Of a DNA stretch of 64,000 nucleotides, positions 37,801 through 52,800 are shown in pieces. The notes below the pieces were generated by a model, which was not told the DNA's origin, did no database searches, and worked only from the letters and a program-made list of their open reading frames with translations. The position numbers and the translations under genes were made by a program. Every line of letters begins with the position of its first letter. Positions within the stretch are counted from its first letter, which is position 1. Source of the stretch: Leptidea sinapis (lineage: Eukaryota > Arthropoda > Insecta > Lepidoptera > Pieridae); NCBI RefSeq assembly GCF_905404315.1, contig NC_066283.1:5952001-6016000 (forward strand), given 5' to 3'.

Positions 37801-40800
37801 CACACGACTTACAAGTCCGCTAAGCAATTTTGGGAAGACAAAACTATTGAGTAAGCCGCCATACGCCGCCGAGACTGGTCGCTGTTAAATAACTGCTTCG
37901 CGATGTCCGTGTCGTCAATCTTTTTGTACGTACCAACCCTAGCGCTCCGCCCAGACGTAGGTATAAATTTCAAGGAGACTGCTGTTACTCTCTTGTTACG
38001 CTACTGCCCGGTAAGCTACCACCTATATTGAGACACATTCATTAAGGAAACGACAAAATTTACCAGTATAAAAAATTACCTGATATTTACGAGCTATGAT
38101 ATACGGAACGCAGACGTGGTTGCTAACTATGGGCCTGATGTGAAAGCTCGTGGTCGCTCAGAGACTAATGGAGGGCTCGGAGTTTCCCTGCGAGATCGAA
38201 TCAGAAATGACGAGATACGTAGAAGAACCAAAGTCACCGACATAGCCTGAATGTATGCGAAACTGAAGTGGCAGTGAGCAACACACATAAATCGACGGAC
38301 AGATGGCTATTGGGGCAGCAACGTCCTTGAGTAGCGACCACGTAACGGAAGACGCAGTGTTAGTAGGTCAAGATCGCCGAATCACTTTGGATGAGAGCAA
38401 GTACCAATCGTCATGGCGATCTTTGGGGGTGGTCTTTGTCCAGGAGTAGAAGTCTTCCAGCTGAAATGATGAAGCTATTCCTATTTCTAGTAATTAAATA
38501 CTAGTGGTATTTATTCTCTATAAGCAGTAGAAAGCCCAGTTTCACGTAAATAAATGACTTTTATTGTTTCGCTGTAAAGTTATTCTGTGACTTCCGATCG
38601 TAACAAATAAATTACGAGCGTAGTTCCTCTTTGCGATTTATTGCTCCGAGTTAAGCGATGTTTGAAAAGTTAAATGGTCTGTTTTTTATTGTTTAAACTC
38701 TCTGAAAAATATTTTATCGATGCAATTAATCGAGGGATATATGTGCTATTTATTTCATTTGCTTCTAAACTTGGAGATATGAACAATTCGTTGATTAATA
38801 GTGGGAGGCTCCTTTGCACAGGATGCCAGCTAGATTATGGGTACCACAACGGCGCATATTTCTGCCGTGAAGCAGTAATGTGTAAGCATTATTGTGTTTC
38901 GGTCTGAAGGGCGCCGTAGCTAGTGAAACTACTGGGCAAATGAAACTTCTTATGTTTCAAGGTAACGAGCGCAATTATAGTGCCGCTCAGAGTTTTTGGG
39001 TTTTTCAAGAATCCTGAAAGGCACTGCATTGCAATGGGCAGGGCGTATCAATTACTTTCAGTTGAAAGTCTTGCTCGTCTCGTCCCGTATTGGCATGAAA
39101 AAAGGTACTTATCTACATTGTTCACCAAGGGAGGAATATCAGTTTTTTTATTTTAGCTCGGATATGTTGAGACAACCATGCCCATTTTGTGCCTGCAACA
39201 TTCAATACATACACTTCCCTTAAAGCCTTGCCCAGTATCGGAATACTGGTTCTCGAAATCTCGAGAGATTGCCAATTCCGTGGCGATCTGGAGGGCAAAG
39301 CCAAATTGGCTTCGAAGAAGCTGGGGGTCATTAATAGAGCACGGCAATACTTTAAGCCGGCCCATATTCTAGCGCTCTACAAAGCGCAGGTCGGGCCACA
39401 CATGGAGTATTGCTGTCATCTCTGGTCTGGCTCCCCAGTATCAGCTCGATCCATTCGACCGCGTGCAACGCAGAGCAGCTCGAATTGTCGGGGATCCAGC
39501 GCTCTGTGAACGGCTGGATCACTTGGCGGTGCGTTGAGACGTCGCTTCATTGTGTGTCTTCTACCGCATTTATCACGGTGAGTGTTCCGAAGTGCTGTTT
39601 AACCTAATTCCTGCCGCCGAATTCCACCTTCGCACGACACGCCACAAGTTAGGATATCATCCCCACCATCTGGATGTGTGGCGGTCTTCCACAGTGCGGT
39701 TTTCAAGAAGCTTTCTTTCCCGTACTACAAAGCTGTGGAATGAGCTTCCTTGTGCGGTGTTTCCGGAACGATACGACATGGGTACCTTCAAAAAAAGCGC
39801 GTACACCTTCCTTAAAGGCCGGCAACGCTCTCGTGATTCCTCTGGTGTTGCAAGAGATTGTGGGCGGCGGTGATCACTTAACACCAGGTGACCCGTACGC
39901 TCGTTTGTCCTCCTATTCCATAAAAAAAATATAACCTATACGCTTAATTCTTTATTGCACTAAAACTTCCGTTGTTTCTTGACCCTCTTTCTAGATTTTT
40001 TGGTAGGTTTGTTTTTCTTTGGTAAGCTAACATGATTATTTTCATCTGCTTTTTCGCTTTCTTCTTATGATTTCGTAAATTTTGCTTTCTTCTTACTGTG
40101 AGGATCCCTGTTTCCTTATTTAGTAGATTCTTTCTTGCGCTCTGCGTCTTTAATTGTTTTTTCTTTTTCTCTCTCTTCGAACTGAAGACCTCCTCCTTTT
40201 TGAATTCGTTCAAAAATGGGACAGACTATATTTATTATTAGACTAGCTGACCCGGCAGACTTCGTACCGTCTCAATCGATATATAAAAGACCTAAACTTT
40301 TGTATAATATACGTCAAATAATATTGTTTGCGTTCAGAAATTTAATTTGTGACAAAACTTAAGATATAATCTACATAAACATAATCTGATAGATAGTTCA
40401 CAACTGTATTTAATCTACCTAATATAGTTACCTAAAATTAAGTTTATTTTTTACCTCCTGAAAAAGTTATAAGTTATAAAAATTCCAATTAGTTATTCAT
40501 TTTAAACTATTATTTTAATTTAATTTCTGAACGACGGGGGACAGTCACATCAAAGAAAATTATATTATTGTTTTTATTTAATTCCGTATTTTCATATGTT
40601 TTTCACCTTTTAAACCTTCTCTGGACTTCCACAAATAATTCAAGACCAAAATTAGCCAAATCGGTCCAGCCGTTCTCGAGTTTTAGCGAGACTAACGAAC
40701 AACAATTCATTTTTATATATATAGATTGTCATCAGTCCTTGATAAGCGTGCAAAGTTTCAAATTAATGCGACGTTTTGCGTATAGCCATAGATTTAAAAT

Positions 40801-43800
40801 TCATCGTTTATTTTCCATCTTGGAGTAAAACGAGAAACCTCATCGAATTTTTGCTGGCGAAAATAATAATGTCGTCATGATAAAGCATAAAAATTTAATT
40901 GAATAGAGGACTGGCGTTGATAACAAAGGAACGCTGATTGTCGAGCCGGCTTGAGACGCAGTGGAGCAAACATTGGACGTCTTTCTCAGCTCGTAATAAA
41001 ATTCAAACAGCTTCATTAGAATTTAACGATTCGAGTGCCGGGATGACTTTGTTAAGGTTCTGTATTATTTTTCGTGAATTAAGGTATATATGACTTTTCT
41101 AAAAAAATATTTTTTATAAAATATGGTCGAGGGGGCGATGGCTGGTTCATGCTCTAATGCTCGTGAAGGCGCTCTAGTTATAATGATATTTCTATCGAAA
41201 AATGTGCTTGTTGTTGTTAGATTAAAAATTATTTATATACTAATAACAGCTGTTCCCGCCCGCTTGGCTGGGCCAATTTTAAAAGGAAATAAATAAAATT
41301 TTATTCATTTTATACAATAAAAAAAATAAGTAGCTATAAACCATCTAGGATAAATTTCGCATCGAATGGTGGTAGTTTCATGTCGATACGATCAGTGGTT
41401 TAGGCGTGATTCAGCCTCAAACAAAGACCATTTTCATTTTATACATATAGACTAGCCGTACCCTCCCGCTTCGCTGGGCGAATTTTAAAAGGAAATAAAT
41501 TAATGAAGAAAAGTTGGAATTCGAAAAATAAGTAGCCGTAAACCATCTAGGATAAATTTCGAATCGAATGGTGGTAGTATCATGTCGATACGATCAGTGC
41601 TTTAGGTGTGACTGAGCCTCAAACACACACGGGGCGACAGCTGGTTCATGTTGACATTCTCGTGAATTCGCTCTAGTTGTAATGCTCTTGCTATCAAGAA
41701 ATTTGCTTCTTGTTGTTAGATTTAAAGTTATCTATATACTAATAAATGGAGAGCTGTTTATTCCTCAGGTTATGCTGCGAAAATTACTGAACCGATCGGA
41801 ATAATACTTATATCATTATATGTAGCCTGTTGCGGAGGTTCTACTATATGTTTGTTGGTGGTAACTTATCCGGAACCTATAGTTTTTTGATTTACAAACA
41901 ACATATATTCACAATATTATTAATTCAGTTAATGACATTTCATTCATTAGGTAGGAACTTAATTTATGTTATGGCAAAAGAACGTATATATCTTTATAAT
42001 GTTGATATATAGCTCGAATTATATATATTTACTAGCTGACCAGACAGACGTTGTTCTGTACATAATAAATAAAATACCGTTTTTGATGAATTTGTCAATA
42101 ATTTTTCATTGTAACATAATAATATGCTCCTTGTAGTTATAATGAAATTGTTTCATAGCAGAACTGTCAAACCGCGCGTCAAAAATACTCTCACAGAAAA
42201 TATGTGCAACAAAACAAATATTGGAAATAAAAATAATTATGGGTCCCAAATCGAAATAAAAACTATCCTATCTCTTAAGTTGGACTAAACTGCACTCCAT
42301 GAAGTAATCCCCATTGAAATCCGTTCATTAGTTTAGGAGTCCATTGAGGAGAAACATTGTGACACGAGATTTATATATATTAAGAAGATGAATATTTTTA
42401 CTGTCATATTGGTGAAGCCAGTCTACTAAAAGTCTCATGGGATATTTTCAAAGCCTCTAATCAGTTTATAACTTATATATTGTCATTATTATGGACTTAA
42501 AGTAATGCTTAACATCAGATGGGAGGTCTCCTTATCTATAATTCTGATAAAAAATTAAGCTACGTGGGTGTTCATTTGACATTATTAAACTGAGAGAAGA
42601 TAGCCAGAAGACTTTTAGGTTTGCATTCCAGGAATAACTGCAACTGGAAGACGCAGTGTTGGTATGCCATTCCATGGGTCCAAGATGGACCGATGGTCTG
42701 ATCAATATCATCGGAATAGGTTTGATGCGGGAATCGCAGGACAGATCGCCGTGGGGATGTTTGGGATAGGCTTTTGTCCAGCAGTGAACATCTTTCAGCT
42801 GAAATAAAGATGATATTAAAGTCTCAATACATAATACTCTATCAAGTATTTTGTTATTGTTCCCAGAACTGTCTATAAAAGAGAAAAAGCCTTAGAACCT
42901 TGCTCTTCTTAGAAGCCGAATCTGCTCATTAAAGGTGTAGCGAATGGTATTCTAGGCAAGGAAGATGATGTTATCCAACTATTAATTGTGATTTATTTCA
43001 GATCGCGAATGCCCCGAGCTGGAACAACCTGAAATTGGTAAAGTTACACTAACTGGACGACATTTTGGAGACAAGTGAGTAGACATTTTATTTTTATTTT
43101 TATAGCTCCAAATGTTTTATATGCGTTTACTGGCTGCAATGCATTAAGAGTTTCATTATAAGTTTAACGTGTCTGTTTTGTGCAGCCGTCACTGAATTTG
43201 TTGCATTTTTTTATTAAAACTTATGTTATAGGGATGGTTCTTAGCAATAATCTATTATACATTCGTCGATTGGTCTTAAAAGTTTCGAGACTTAGACATG
43301 ATACAACTGTTTAGAGAAAATATCGACTACAGCCATTTGAGACTTCATAAAAAAATGTTTAACCCACTGAAGATGAGAAATCGTTTCAATTATGTGTTTT
43401 ATAATGCATCTCGAAAAATTTTGAAATATTCCAAAATTCAGTTGTATTGTAACAAAAATAATATTATTATACAAGGGTTGTGCTAGAGAATGTTTTTTAC
43501 CTAACTAGATAGATTAACTCAGTCGATAAAATATAAAACAAAACACATTCATACACAAATATAACGATAGTTTAGATAAATATTTGTTTTTTTATTTACA
43601 GAGCCGTGTATTCTTGTCCTCTGGGATACCACGTGGTTGGCCTTCAAAGCAGAAGTTGTCAGGCTGATGGCATGTGGGCCGGACAGCCACCGGCTTGCAA
43701 AGAAAACAGTAAGTTTCAGTAACAGTAACATTCTCCAAGAACTTGGCATAAAAGAAGGCCTTTCGCTGTTCGTACAGAGTCGCATTCTTAAGTTCATCGG

Positions 43801-46800
43801 ACATCTCGCGGCGCGAGAGTGAGTCCATTGAGCCCTTGTCGTGCAGGGCAAAGTGGAGGGCACCTGAGGACGAGAAAGGTCGCCCATGCGTTGGACCAAC
43901 CAGATCAAGTCTGCTGTGGGCGTGCACTGTCGGTCAGCAGGGAAAAGTGGCGAATGCTCGTGGGGCAAATCACATCTGCCCTAAAAGATGTCACTTCGTG
44001 ATGGCCACGACCGCTCTGCCAAGAGTGTCACGATGAAGAAGAAGAAGGCAGAGACAAAAGAACGCCACTTGCTTCAATCCTTACAAACCTCACGCACTTC
44101 CTCTACATTCATTACTCGTTTCATACATGCTCGCCGGTTCTGGATGCTTCGGACCTTTCCTTTTTTAAAACGTCTTCAACTTGTTCAACGAATGTTCTAC
44201 AAGCTCTCTCGCGACCTACTTTCCTACACATACTTGCCTTATATATTTGATTGGTCATTATTTATTCACTCATTCGCTCCACGTGTAGAAAAAAACACCT
44301 TGAGAAATAGTAGAGAATAAATTATGAGAAAAAAAATGTGCATCAGGTGCCTAAGAACAGTGCAGTGGCCGCACATAATTCTTGAGAAACTCAGAATTCT
44401 GAGCGGCACTGCGATTCTGCTTGTCACTTTGATACATAAGCTGTTAAGTTTCATTAGCCCAATATTCGACCCCTTTCAAATTTAAATACTACAATACTTG
44501 CAAATTGCTTCTTGCCGTGAAGAATACCGCTTAGCCTCGCACTCCTACTAGCCTCCCATTGGTAAAATTGGTATTTGAGGTTAATTCAGATTGTATTTTA
44601 ATGATAAGTATTCGCCTTTCAGTATATTGTCTCCAACCACCGACTATTGAACACGCCCGACACTCAGCGCTGCCCGAACAGGCCACTTTTGACCTGGACG
44701 CCACGGTTCAGTACAACTGCCACACTGGTTACGTCACCAACGGGTTTCCTAGGGCTAAGTGCTTAGCCATCGATGGTCAAGCTTCCTGGTATGGCCCGGA
44801 CATTACATGTGAACGTAAGTCACTCTTATTCCGTACAATATAATTCCATATAGGGTTTTATGGCCATAGCCTTTATTTCATCTTTAATCCTTCTGCTTCC
44901 GGTAAGACAAGAGTTTTGACGTGAACAAATTTGCAACACAGTCATCCAGAAACATTAGTAATACCACCATATTATTTATAGAAGATACATAAGATGTAAA
45001 TTAGGATTGTCTCTAATAGATAATAATATTATAATGCATATCTCAACATTATCTCAACAACTTCAAGTTTTTGAGAGATTTAAAATTTGTATTTTATTTT
45101 GTAGATAATGAGAGAGAGACCGCACTAAAGTAACGGGGCACATTTGAACAGCACGTTAACTCACACGTTAAGCCTAAGCTTGGGATTATTTAGCTCGGCT
45201 CGTGAATTTAGGATTATATATAGAAATAATAATTCAAGCAAACTTTATTCAATTAATTTTTTGGATTTTTTCTTTTACGATAAAAACCTAAGTTTTTATC
45301 ATTTTGGTTACAATCTAGGCTAATAAGCAGTTTTGAATTAATTTACTAAGTAGGGTATAACTGTAAAAGTGTCTATTAGCACTATTCTAATTGTCTGTAT
45401 TAAGTGGAAGACACTATGTTCTTGTGTTCTTGTCACTTGTATTACACTAGCTTTTCCGACACCAACTCAAAAAGGTTTAGCTCCTTTGAATCTTCTCACT
45501 AGGTTCGTGTTGTCGAGAAGCTGGATAGCCTCGGCGTTCACATGATGGTGAAGACTTAGCTCATGGGCATCTGCATATTTTTGAATAATTTTTATGACTA
45601 ATTCCACCTTAAGGTCACCCAGGGGTCATTTCAATAAATACCCCGGAGCACCTTATTCTGAAAGCATTGTATAATTTGTATGTTTGGTACAACTCCAAAG
45701 TTAAAAACAAAAGACAACATTGACATAAAGCACTGTTTATATAACTGGACTTTATTATACACTGATAATGAAGAGTGCTTTCCAAGTAACTAGTTTATAT
45801 TATGTATATAGCGTAATTCCAACTCCTCTCGTTTCTTTTCGACATGAGCATTCCAGCGAAACTTTGTGTCTAATGTCATGCCAAGGTATTTATTTGGCTG
45901 TATTCTCGTACTTTACTATTAATATAGACCGGGTGATAGTTAAATCTTTTATACTACGTTAAATCTATATGAGTTGATTTTAACTCATTAAGTCCAATCA
46001 TAGATGGTGTGGTGTCATTATGGCTGATTGTATTTTACACACTGCTTCTTCATGCGTATGGCCTACAGCTTTTTCTAGCTCTGAGATATCACAAGTATAT
46101 AATAAATATTCAACATTGAAAAAAAATTCATGCCCTAATTTTTAGCCAAGCCGTAAAACATTTATAGTATCGAAATATTATTTAGATTTTGCAAGTTAAC
46201 TTTATGAGTTCAGGCAAAAATCTTCTTCCATTGTCTTGCATAGTACAATAAGCCAGACGATGACGTGACTAATGTTATCGGTTTTGGCATAATCTTCTTC
46301 TATTTACAGAAAATTATGTCATAACCGTTTCTTCCCTCGTGGTCATGTAGTTTCAACAGTGTTTTTCTGCAAATGTTATAATTTTAATTTCAGCCCGTTC
46401 TTGCGGTGAACCCGGAGATGTCCCACATGGCTGGGTCACTGCCGACTGTCATACATTTGGCTGTCGAGCAGTAGTCCAATGTGGCCAAGGATTCGAGCTC
46501 GTTGGTAAAGCAGAGCGGTACTGCCAATCAGACGGTGCTTGGGCTCCTAAGGAACTCCCAACTTGTGTCCGTAAGTATTCCGCTGATTATGTACTTTATC
46601 GATATAATGATGAGTCCCGGCATTGACCGCCTATTAAATAAATATGTGCAGGCGAAGTTAAATTCTTGCAAAACTCATGCTATCCTGAATATTTGACTGC
46701 GTTAAAATGAATGCGCTATAAATGAGCTAAACAGTTTATGTGCTTACTGTTTATTAATTCAACTTTCGTTTCGTTGCTATAAAGATTTATACAAAGCTTT

Positions 46801-49800
46801 TGATTAACTTGGCTATGAACAATTAACGAGGAGCCTTTTGGCTACTTCACCGGATATGGTTAGTATGATTTTAAATCAGAGATCGTGAGTCAATTATATT
46901 TTTTTATATATATTTGCTGTTAGGAGCTTCAATTTCAAGGAATAACTGCATAGCTCATTGTTTTATTCAATGAATGATAAACTTCCATGCCGTTACTCAT
47001 CATTGGATCATAAATTATATCGTTTGGCATTGCTTCGTGACAATGTAGTTGCCGATGTTTGATGTCGTTCATTTGGAATGTTGCATGGTTTTCGATCTAA
47101 ATTTACGTTTCGGTGACTAGTTGGCATGGCGCTTCGTTACTCGTTATCATGGCTATCACCTGCAATCTCATTGTCATGATGCAATTGAATATTGGAAACT
47201 TTGATCGGAATATTGCGCGCTAAAGTTAACCTACGATCCGTGATCTTAATTGTTCTGAATTTGATTAATGATTAGTCTCTCAACGCTGTTATCATTTAAT
47301 TTGTCCTTGCAGTACTTTTCGCCAATTTTTTTCGGAACGATGGTTTTCTTAACTTTAACGTGTAATAAACTATTTTATACTTTTCTTTAATCGTATTTGT
47401 TAAGGTTATTTTGCTTAAAACCAGCATTTCCCAGGCAGATATTTTCATGTATCTCTGCAACTTCTATGCTTTGATAAACAAATATTAGAATCATTTAAAA
47501 TATAAAACTATCTTTTTTCGAAATTCCTTTCAATGCTATCGCCTTACAATTATCATTATTAATTGATAATACATAATTATTAAAATACTTCGTTTAAATA
47601 CTTATAAACATTTTCTTATGTTATAGTACTCTTTATTTTATTTGTTTCCCTTTCTAACAGCTCTAAATAATATTCTAGCCAAAATGTATCAAATGGTTTT
47701 TAATCTTAAAGTCAAAAAATACTTAATAGTGAATTGAAATATTAATATGCTTTTTATATTACGAAGTTCTGTCGGTTTTTTTTTGTTAATTTTCTTTTTA
47801 CTAAAAACTTGATTCTTATTTGGCTACTATATTATTTAGTCTGGGAATGATATGGAGTGGATATAAGATTTAGGAATATATTATATGGAAACATCTGTAA
47901 ATTTGAAAATTTTTGTTTATAATAATAAAACAAGGTTTTTCTTCCAAATTATCAATATATAGAAATTTTCCACTCTTATTCAATATGCCATTAAGGTATC
48001 GAATTGATACAATCTGTTCTTGCAATCATCCATTTTGGCTTTTTTATTGCCAGTGTGTTGTATCCACTCCATATAAATATTTATGAAAACAAAGTTTCCA
48101 ATATTACCGAGGAACCCTATATTTTTATAATTAATATTCTTTAAACTTCTTTTTTCTCCTTTCCTGCTGCTAAAGAAGGAGAGAAGGGGACAGTTTGAAA
48201 AAAAAATCATTACATTTTCGTAGTTCTAACAATCAATAGTAGATCTACTGTTATAGTTTAAAATTTTATGAAAATTAAAGTCATTTTATAATGGCCATGG
48301 TAAAATAATTAACTGCCTTTTGCCTAAAAATACATAAGTAGATAAGTTAGTAGTCGGATTTTGGAAATTATAAATTTACTGTTATTTAATTTCTTATAAA
48401 AGCTTTGAAATCGTTATTGTAGAAATAATAAAGATGATAGAAATATATAAGTTTTTTATTTTACAGGTTTTCTATTTGCTATTTAACTATGCATGGAAAA
48501 GTTATAAAGCCTACTTTAAATTAATTCTAAATAATCTACTCTTAATTACTTTTAACCTTCAATCGGCTGGTAATAAATTTATTGACATTTTATGTTAATA
48601 CAAGAAATAAATGAGTAATAATATATTCAAATAAAATTTGATAATCAAAATTTTATGAACGATGCGGGACTCGAACCCACGACCTCCAGCGTTCCGTGTC
48701 CGGCGCTCTAACCAACTGAGCTAACCATTCGAGTGACGTATCGATATAAAATCTTGTATGCTTTGTTCAACTCTCAAGTGTGGCTTCAAATTTTATTTGT
48801 ATATTAACCCTTGAAGTGAGGTTTATCACATTAAAAACATAACAAATTGTTAATAATATATTCTTATTTATAATCTATCATATATGTATATTACCACTGA
48901 ACAGTTTAATGAGACGTACGTGTGCGAATTCTTGTGTTTATTTGACTAGGGTATGCCCTAGATATGTCTAGGGCGTGTAGTATAACATCGAGTGGCGACA
49001 GTTGTTCCCATACAAATTACGCGTGATGGCCATTCTAATCTCTTTAAACTGTTCTGTGTATATAACATACACATTTTCTTAATCTTTAGTATACCGGTGA
49101 ATCTTATAACTAAAAGTTCGCTAATTTATTTTATAATCTCAACATGTTTAAGAGATCCTCTGGACGATTATTAATTACGTTTGCCACCGTTTGAAAGTTA
49201 AACTATACAGACATACAGTTAGATAGTAACAAAATATAAACTTTGATTAAGCTAAGGCGACGCTTAATCCCTTTCACCCCAATACCGGGTAAAAGAGGTA
49301 ACAAGTGTGCATTAGCGACAAAATACCTAAGGGACTTTAATGACCTATTCGTTTTTTTAACTTTCTGATGATATTAATTTATGAAGTCCGAATATATTCG
49401 GGTAAGGTTTACATAAAATAAATAATAAATCTTTTAAAGTGCATTAAAATTTATATATTTAAAAAAATAGGTAAAAACGTTATGCAAGGGATTGCGCTGT
49501 TTAAACATTTGTACAATATATTATTGTATGACACTATCACTCAAAAATAATGTTACAAAAAACCACCAGTGGACTCTTTTAATCAGGATGCCGGCTAGAT
49601 TATGGCTACAACGGCGCCTATTTCTGCGGTGAAGCAATAATGTGTAAGCATTATTGTGTTTCGGTCTGATGGGCACCGTAGCTAGTGAAATTACTGGGAT
49701 TACAAATATTGTCTCAAGGTGATGAGCTCAATTGTAGTGTCGCTCAGAATTTTTGGGTTTTTCAAGAATCCCGAGTGGCACTACATTGTAATGAGCAGGG

Positions 49801-52800
49801 CGTATCCATCATCAAATGCAATACTGTGCCTGTATGTCCAATTAACTGTAGAGGAAAAATTAAAAAAAAATGCAGATTTATTCAATGATTGGTACTTAGA
49901 TAATTTATACGTCTTTTTTTTCGGACTGCCTAAGCTAAAATTGAAATTTAGTTTAGTATGAAACGTGCAGTGATTTGCCATAAGTTTGAACTAGTAGTAA
50001 TTACAGTATGGCGATTTACCACGGAGTATAATTCGGCTAACTTTGAAAGGGAACAGTTGCTTAAAACGTAGTGGACTTCGGCTAATATTGCCGTCATATG
50101 TCAATCTATCGATGACTGCACGTTTCATACAATTGAGTGAATCGCTTTTTACTTAGAGAGTTTCGCTAGGCTGATTTCATATTTTATGAGTGTTGGTGAT
50201 ACTTATTATAATATCAAATTGACAATAACTAAATCTGTTTAATATTCCTGCCACACTTTGCCTAAATTTATATTGCTTTTGATTCTAACGCCATCTATGG
50301 GACAATAATAAAGCATTCGTGGCGCCATCTAGTGGTAACACAGGTGCAGTGCCCGCCGCCAGAAGCTCCGAGACACGGGAAGGCTGTGTACACATCTTGC
50401 GCATATAATTCAGTTGTGTCGTATGAATGCAAGTACGGTTACCGCCTTGTTGGAGACGCCACACGACGCTGGGGTGCTGATAAGAAGTGGTCAGGGACCC
50501 AGCCTATTTGCAAGGGTATGTATAATATTATGACGACAGAAATTCTAACTATGGCATGTAAGCATCGCTTTCTATGTATATGTACATTTTTCAAAAATAC
50601 CACTTTTTCAGATAAAATACTTAGGTACTCTGACACGTGTTATTAGAGTGCAAAATCACCTGTTGGTTAGTGAAACGCCCTGGCCTTTACAGTACAGTGC
50701 TACTCCGGATTCTTAAAAAAAATCAAAGCGGCATCGCGATTATGTTCGTCATTTTAAGATATTAATTTAACAGAACTATTGCATGAGAGAAAAACATAAA
50801 GCGTAACTAATAGTATTGTATTTGATTAACGCGGGTACATAGCTGCGCCCGTCACCTGAGACTGAACCATGAAGTAGCCATGAACTTTAATGTACTCTAG
50901 TAATGTCTACTAGAGCGCAAAAAAAAATAATGCTGGGAGAATTTCTTGCGTCGGTTCTTCTCTCTCAGAGCGCCATTTGTTTCTGATGCGATAGTATTGT
51001 CTAGTATATTAGAAATGATATCAAAAATAATCAATTTTGAGAAAATAAATGCCATTTAATGCCTAGTTTTACTTCTTTTCGTAATTAATTTACATAATAT
51101 GATTATTACTATTATGTTTCTCTATAAATATCGTTTTTTATATGTTGATATCTTTCAGAGATAAATTGTGGCCATCCGGGACAGCTCTGGAATGGTTGGC
51201 TGGAGAACATATCCTCAGGAACTGGATTAGGAGCTTCGATAATCTTCAGGTGTCAAGATGGAATGAGGATGGAAGGAAATGGGTCCGCTATCTGTCAGAG
51301 TGACGGGACTTGGAGTCATCCGTTACCAATGTGCTTAGGTCAGTTGTGTGAAGCTTTTTCTCGCCAGGTTTTACTCGGTTGAATTAGTAATATAATAAGA
51401 TATTACATCTTTTCTTTCTTTCAATAAGCTTTAATTAGGAATAGTGTGAATAATATAAAATATTGTTTTTTTTTTTGTAAAAGTGTGTCAAGTTTCTAAT
51501 TAAATCGACGATTTTAAGTGAATGAAACTAACGTTCAAAGATTCTGTTACATAGATCCATCCAAAGCTAATAAAAGTAAGAACGACTATTAAAATTAACA
51601 TTGTCATCGGTTCTTGATAAGTTTGCGAAGTTTCACTTCAATCCGACGTCTTAAAGCGGGTGATAATATAGTTCAAAGATTCTATTACATAGATTCAAAT
51701 TTAAAACCCATTCGAAAAACTATGCCTCAGACCTGAGAAGAACAGAGGCAAGAAATTAAGCCGCGTTCTTTTTTTTTTTTCATAAAAATATCGTTACAAT
51801 GTTCAAACAACCTGAGGGCGGTCGCTAAAACTAATTAAAGCCTGTTAAAAAGACAAATATGTAAAAAGTTTCAGATAATATATAATGCAGAAAACAAAAT
51901 AATAATTAATTTTACGGATCAGGGTACGCTTCCCCGTAATGGTAGTTTAAATTTAATGGTACCATAGTATTGTAAATACGGGTATTGTTAAATAGACAGT
52001 TTTTATCACAAAAAAAAATATAAGTACCTATCGAAATTGATCACAGTGAACAATGTGAGGTTTTAACTCAACTGTGACTATTCCAGCTCCGTGCGTTGTG
52101 CCGCACGTGTCCCAAGGCAGGGTTGTACTGATGGAGAACAAGACCCAGGACAACGAGACACAGGAACACACACAGATCGTTGGCAGCTCCACTATGGTGC
52201 AACATGGTACGTAAATACACTATAACCAACGCGGAAGTAAATACTATGCAATAAGAGGCGCGACTGCTTAAGTAAAAATTGATATTTTGTTTAGAGTGAA
52301 ACGTGCAGCGAGATTTGACATAAGTTTGAAATAGTAATTACAATATGGCGACGAAGTATAATCCGGCTAAATTTGAAAGCGAACAGTTGCATAAAACATA
52401 TAGGACTTTGGTTATCTCCGTTTTTTACAAGATTAGTCGTCGTCTGTCAATCAATTCCTGCCGCCGAATTCCACCGTCGCACGACACGCCACAAGATAGG
52501 ATATCATCCTCACCATCTGGATGTGTGGCGGTCCTCCACAGTGCGGTTTACAAGGTGCTTTCTTCCACGTACTACAAAGCTGGAATGAACTTACGATGGA
52601 ATGAACGATACGACATGGGTACCTTCAAAAAAAGCGCGTACACCTTCCTTAAAGGCCGGCAACGCTCCTGTGATTCCTCTGGTGTTGCAAGAGAGTGTGG
52701 GCGGCGGTGATCACTTAACAACAGGTGACCTGTACGCTCGTTTGTCCTCCTATTCCATAAAAAAAATCTATCAATGATTGCACGTTTCATACAATCGAGT

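Noticed and set aside
43549..43968. Minus-strand ORFs of 111-139 codons
   Set aside because: They overlap lev-9 exon 4 and an RTE-like tail in antisense; no content of their own.
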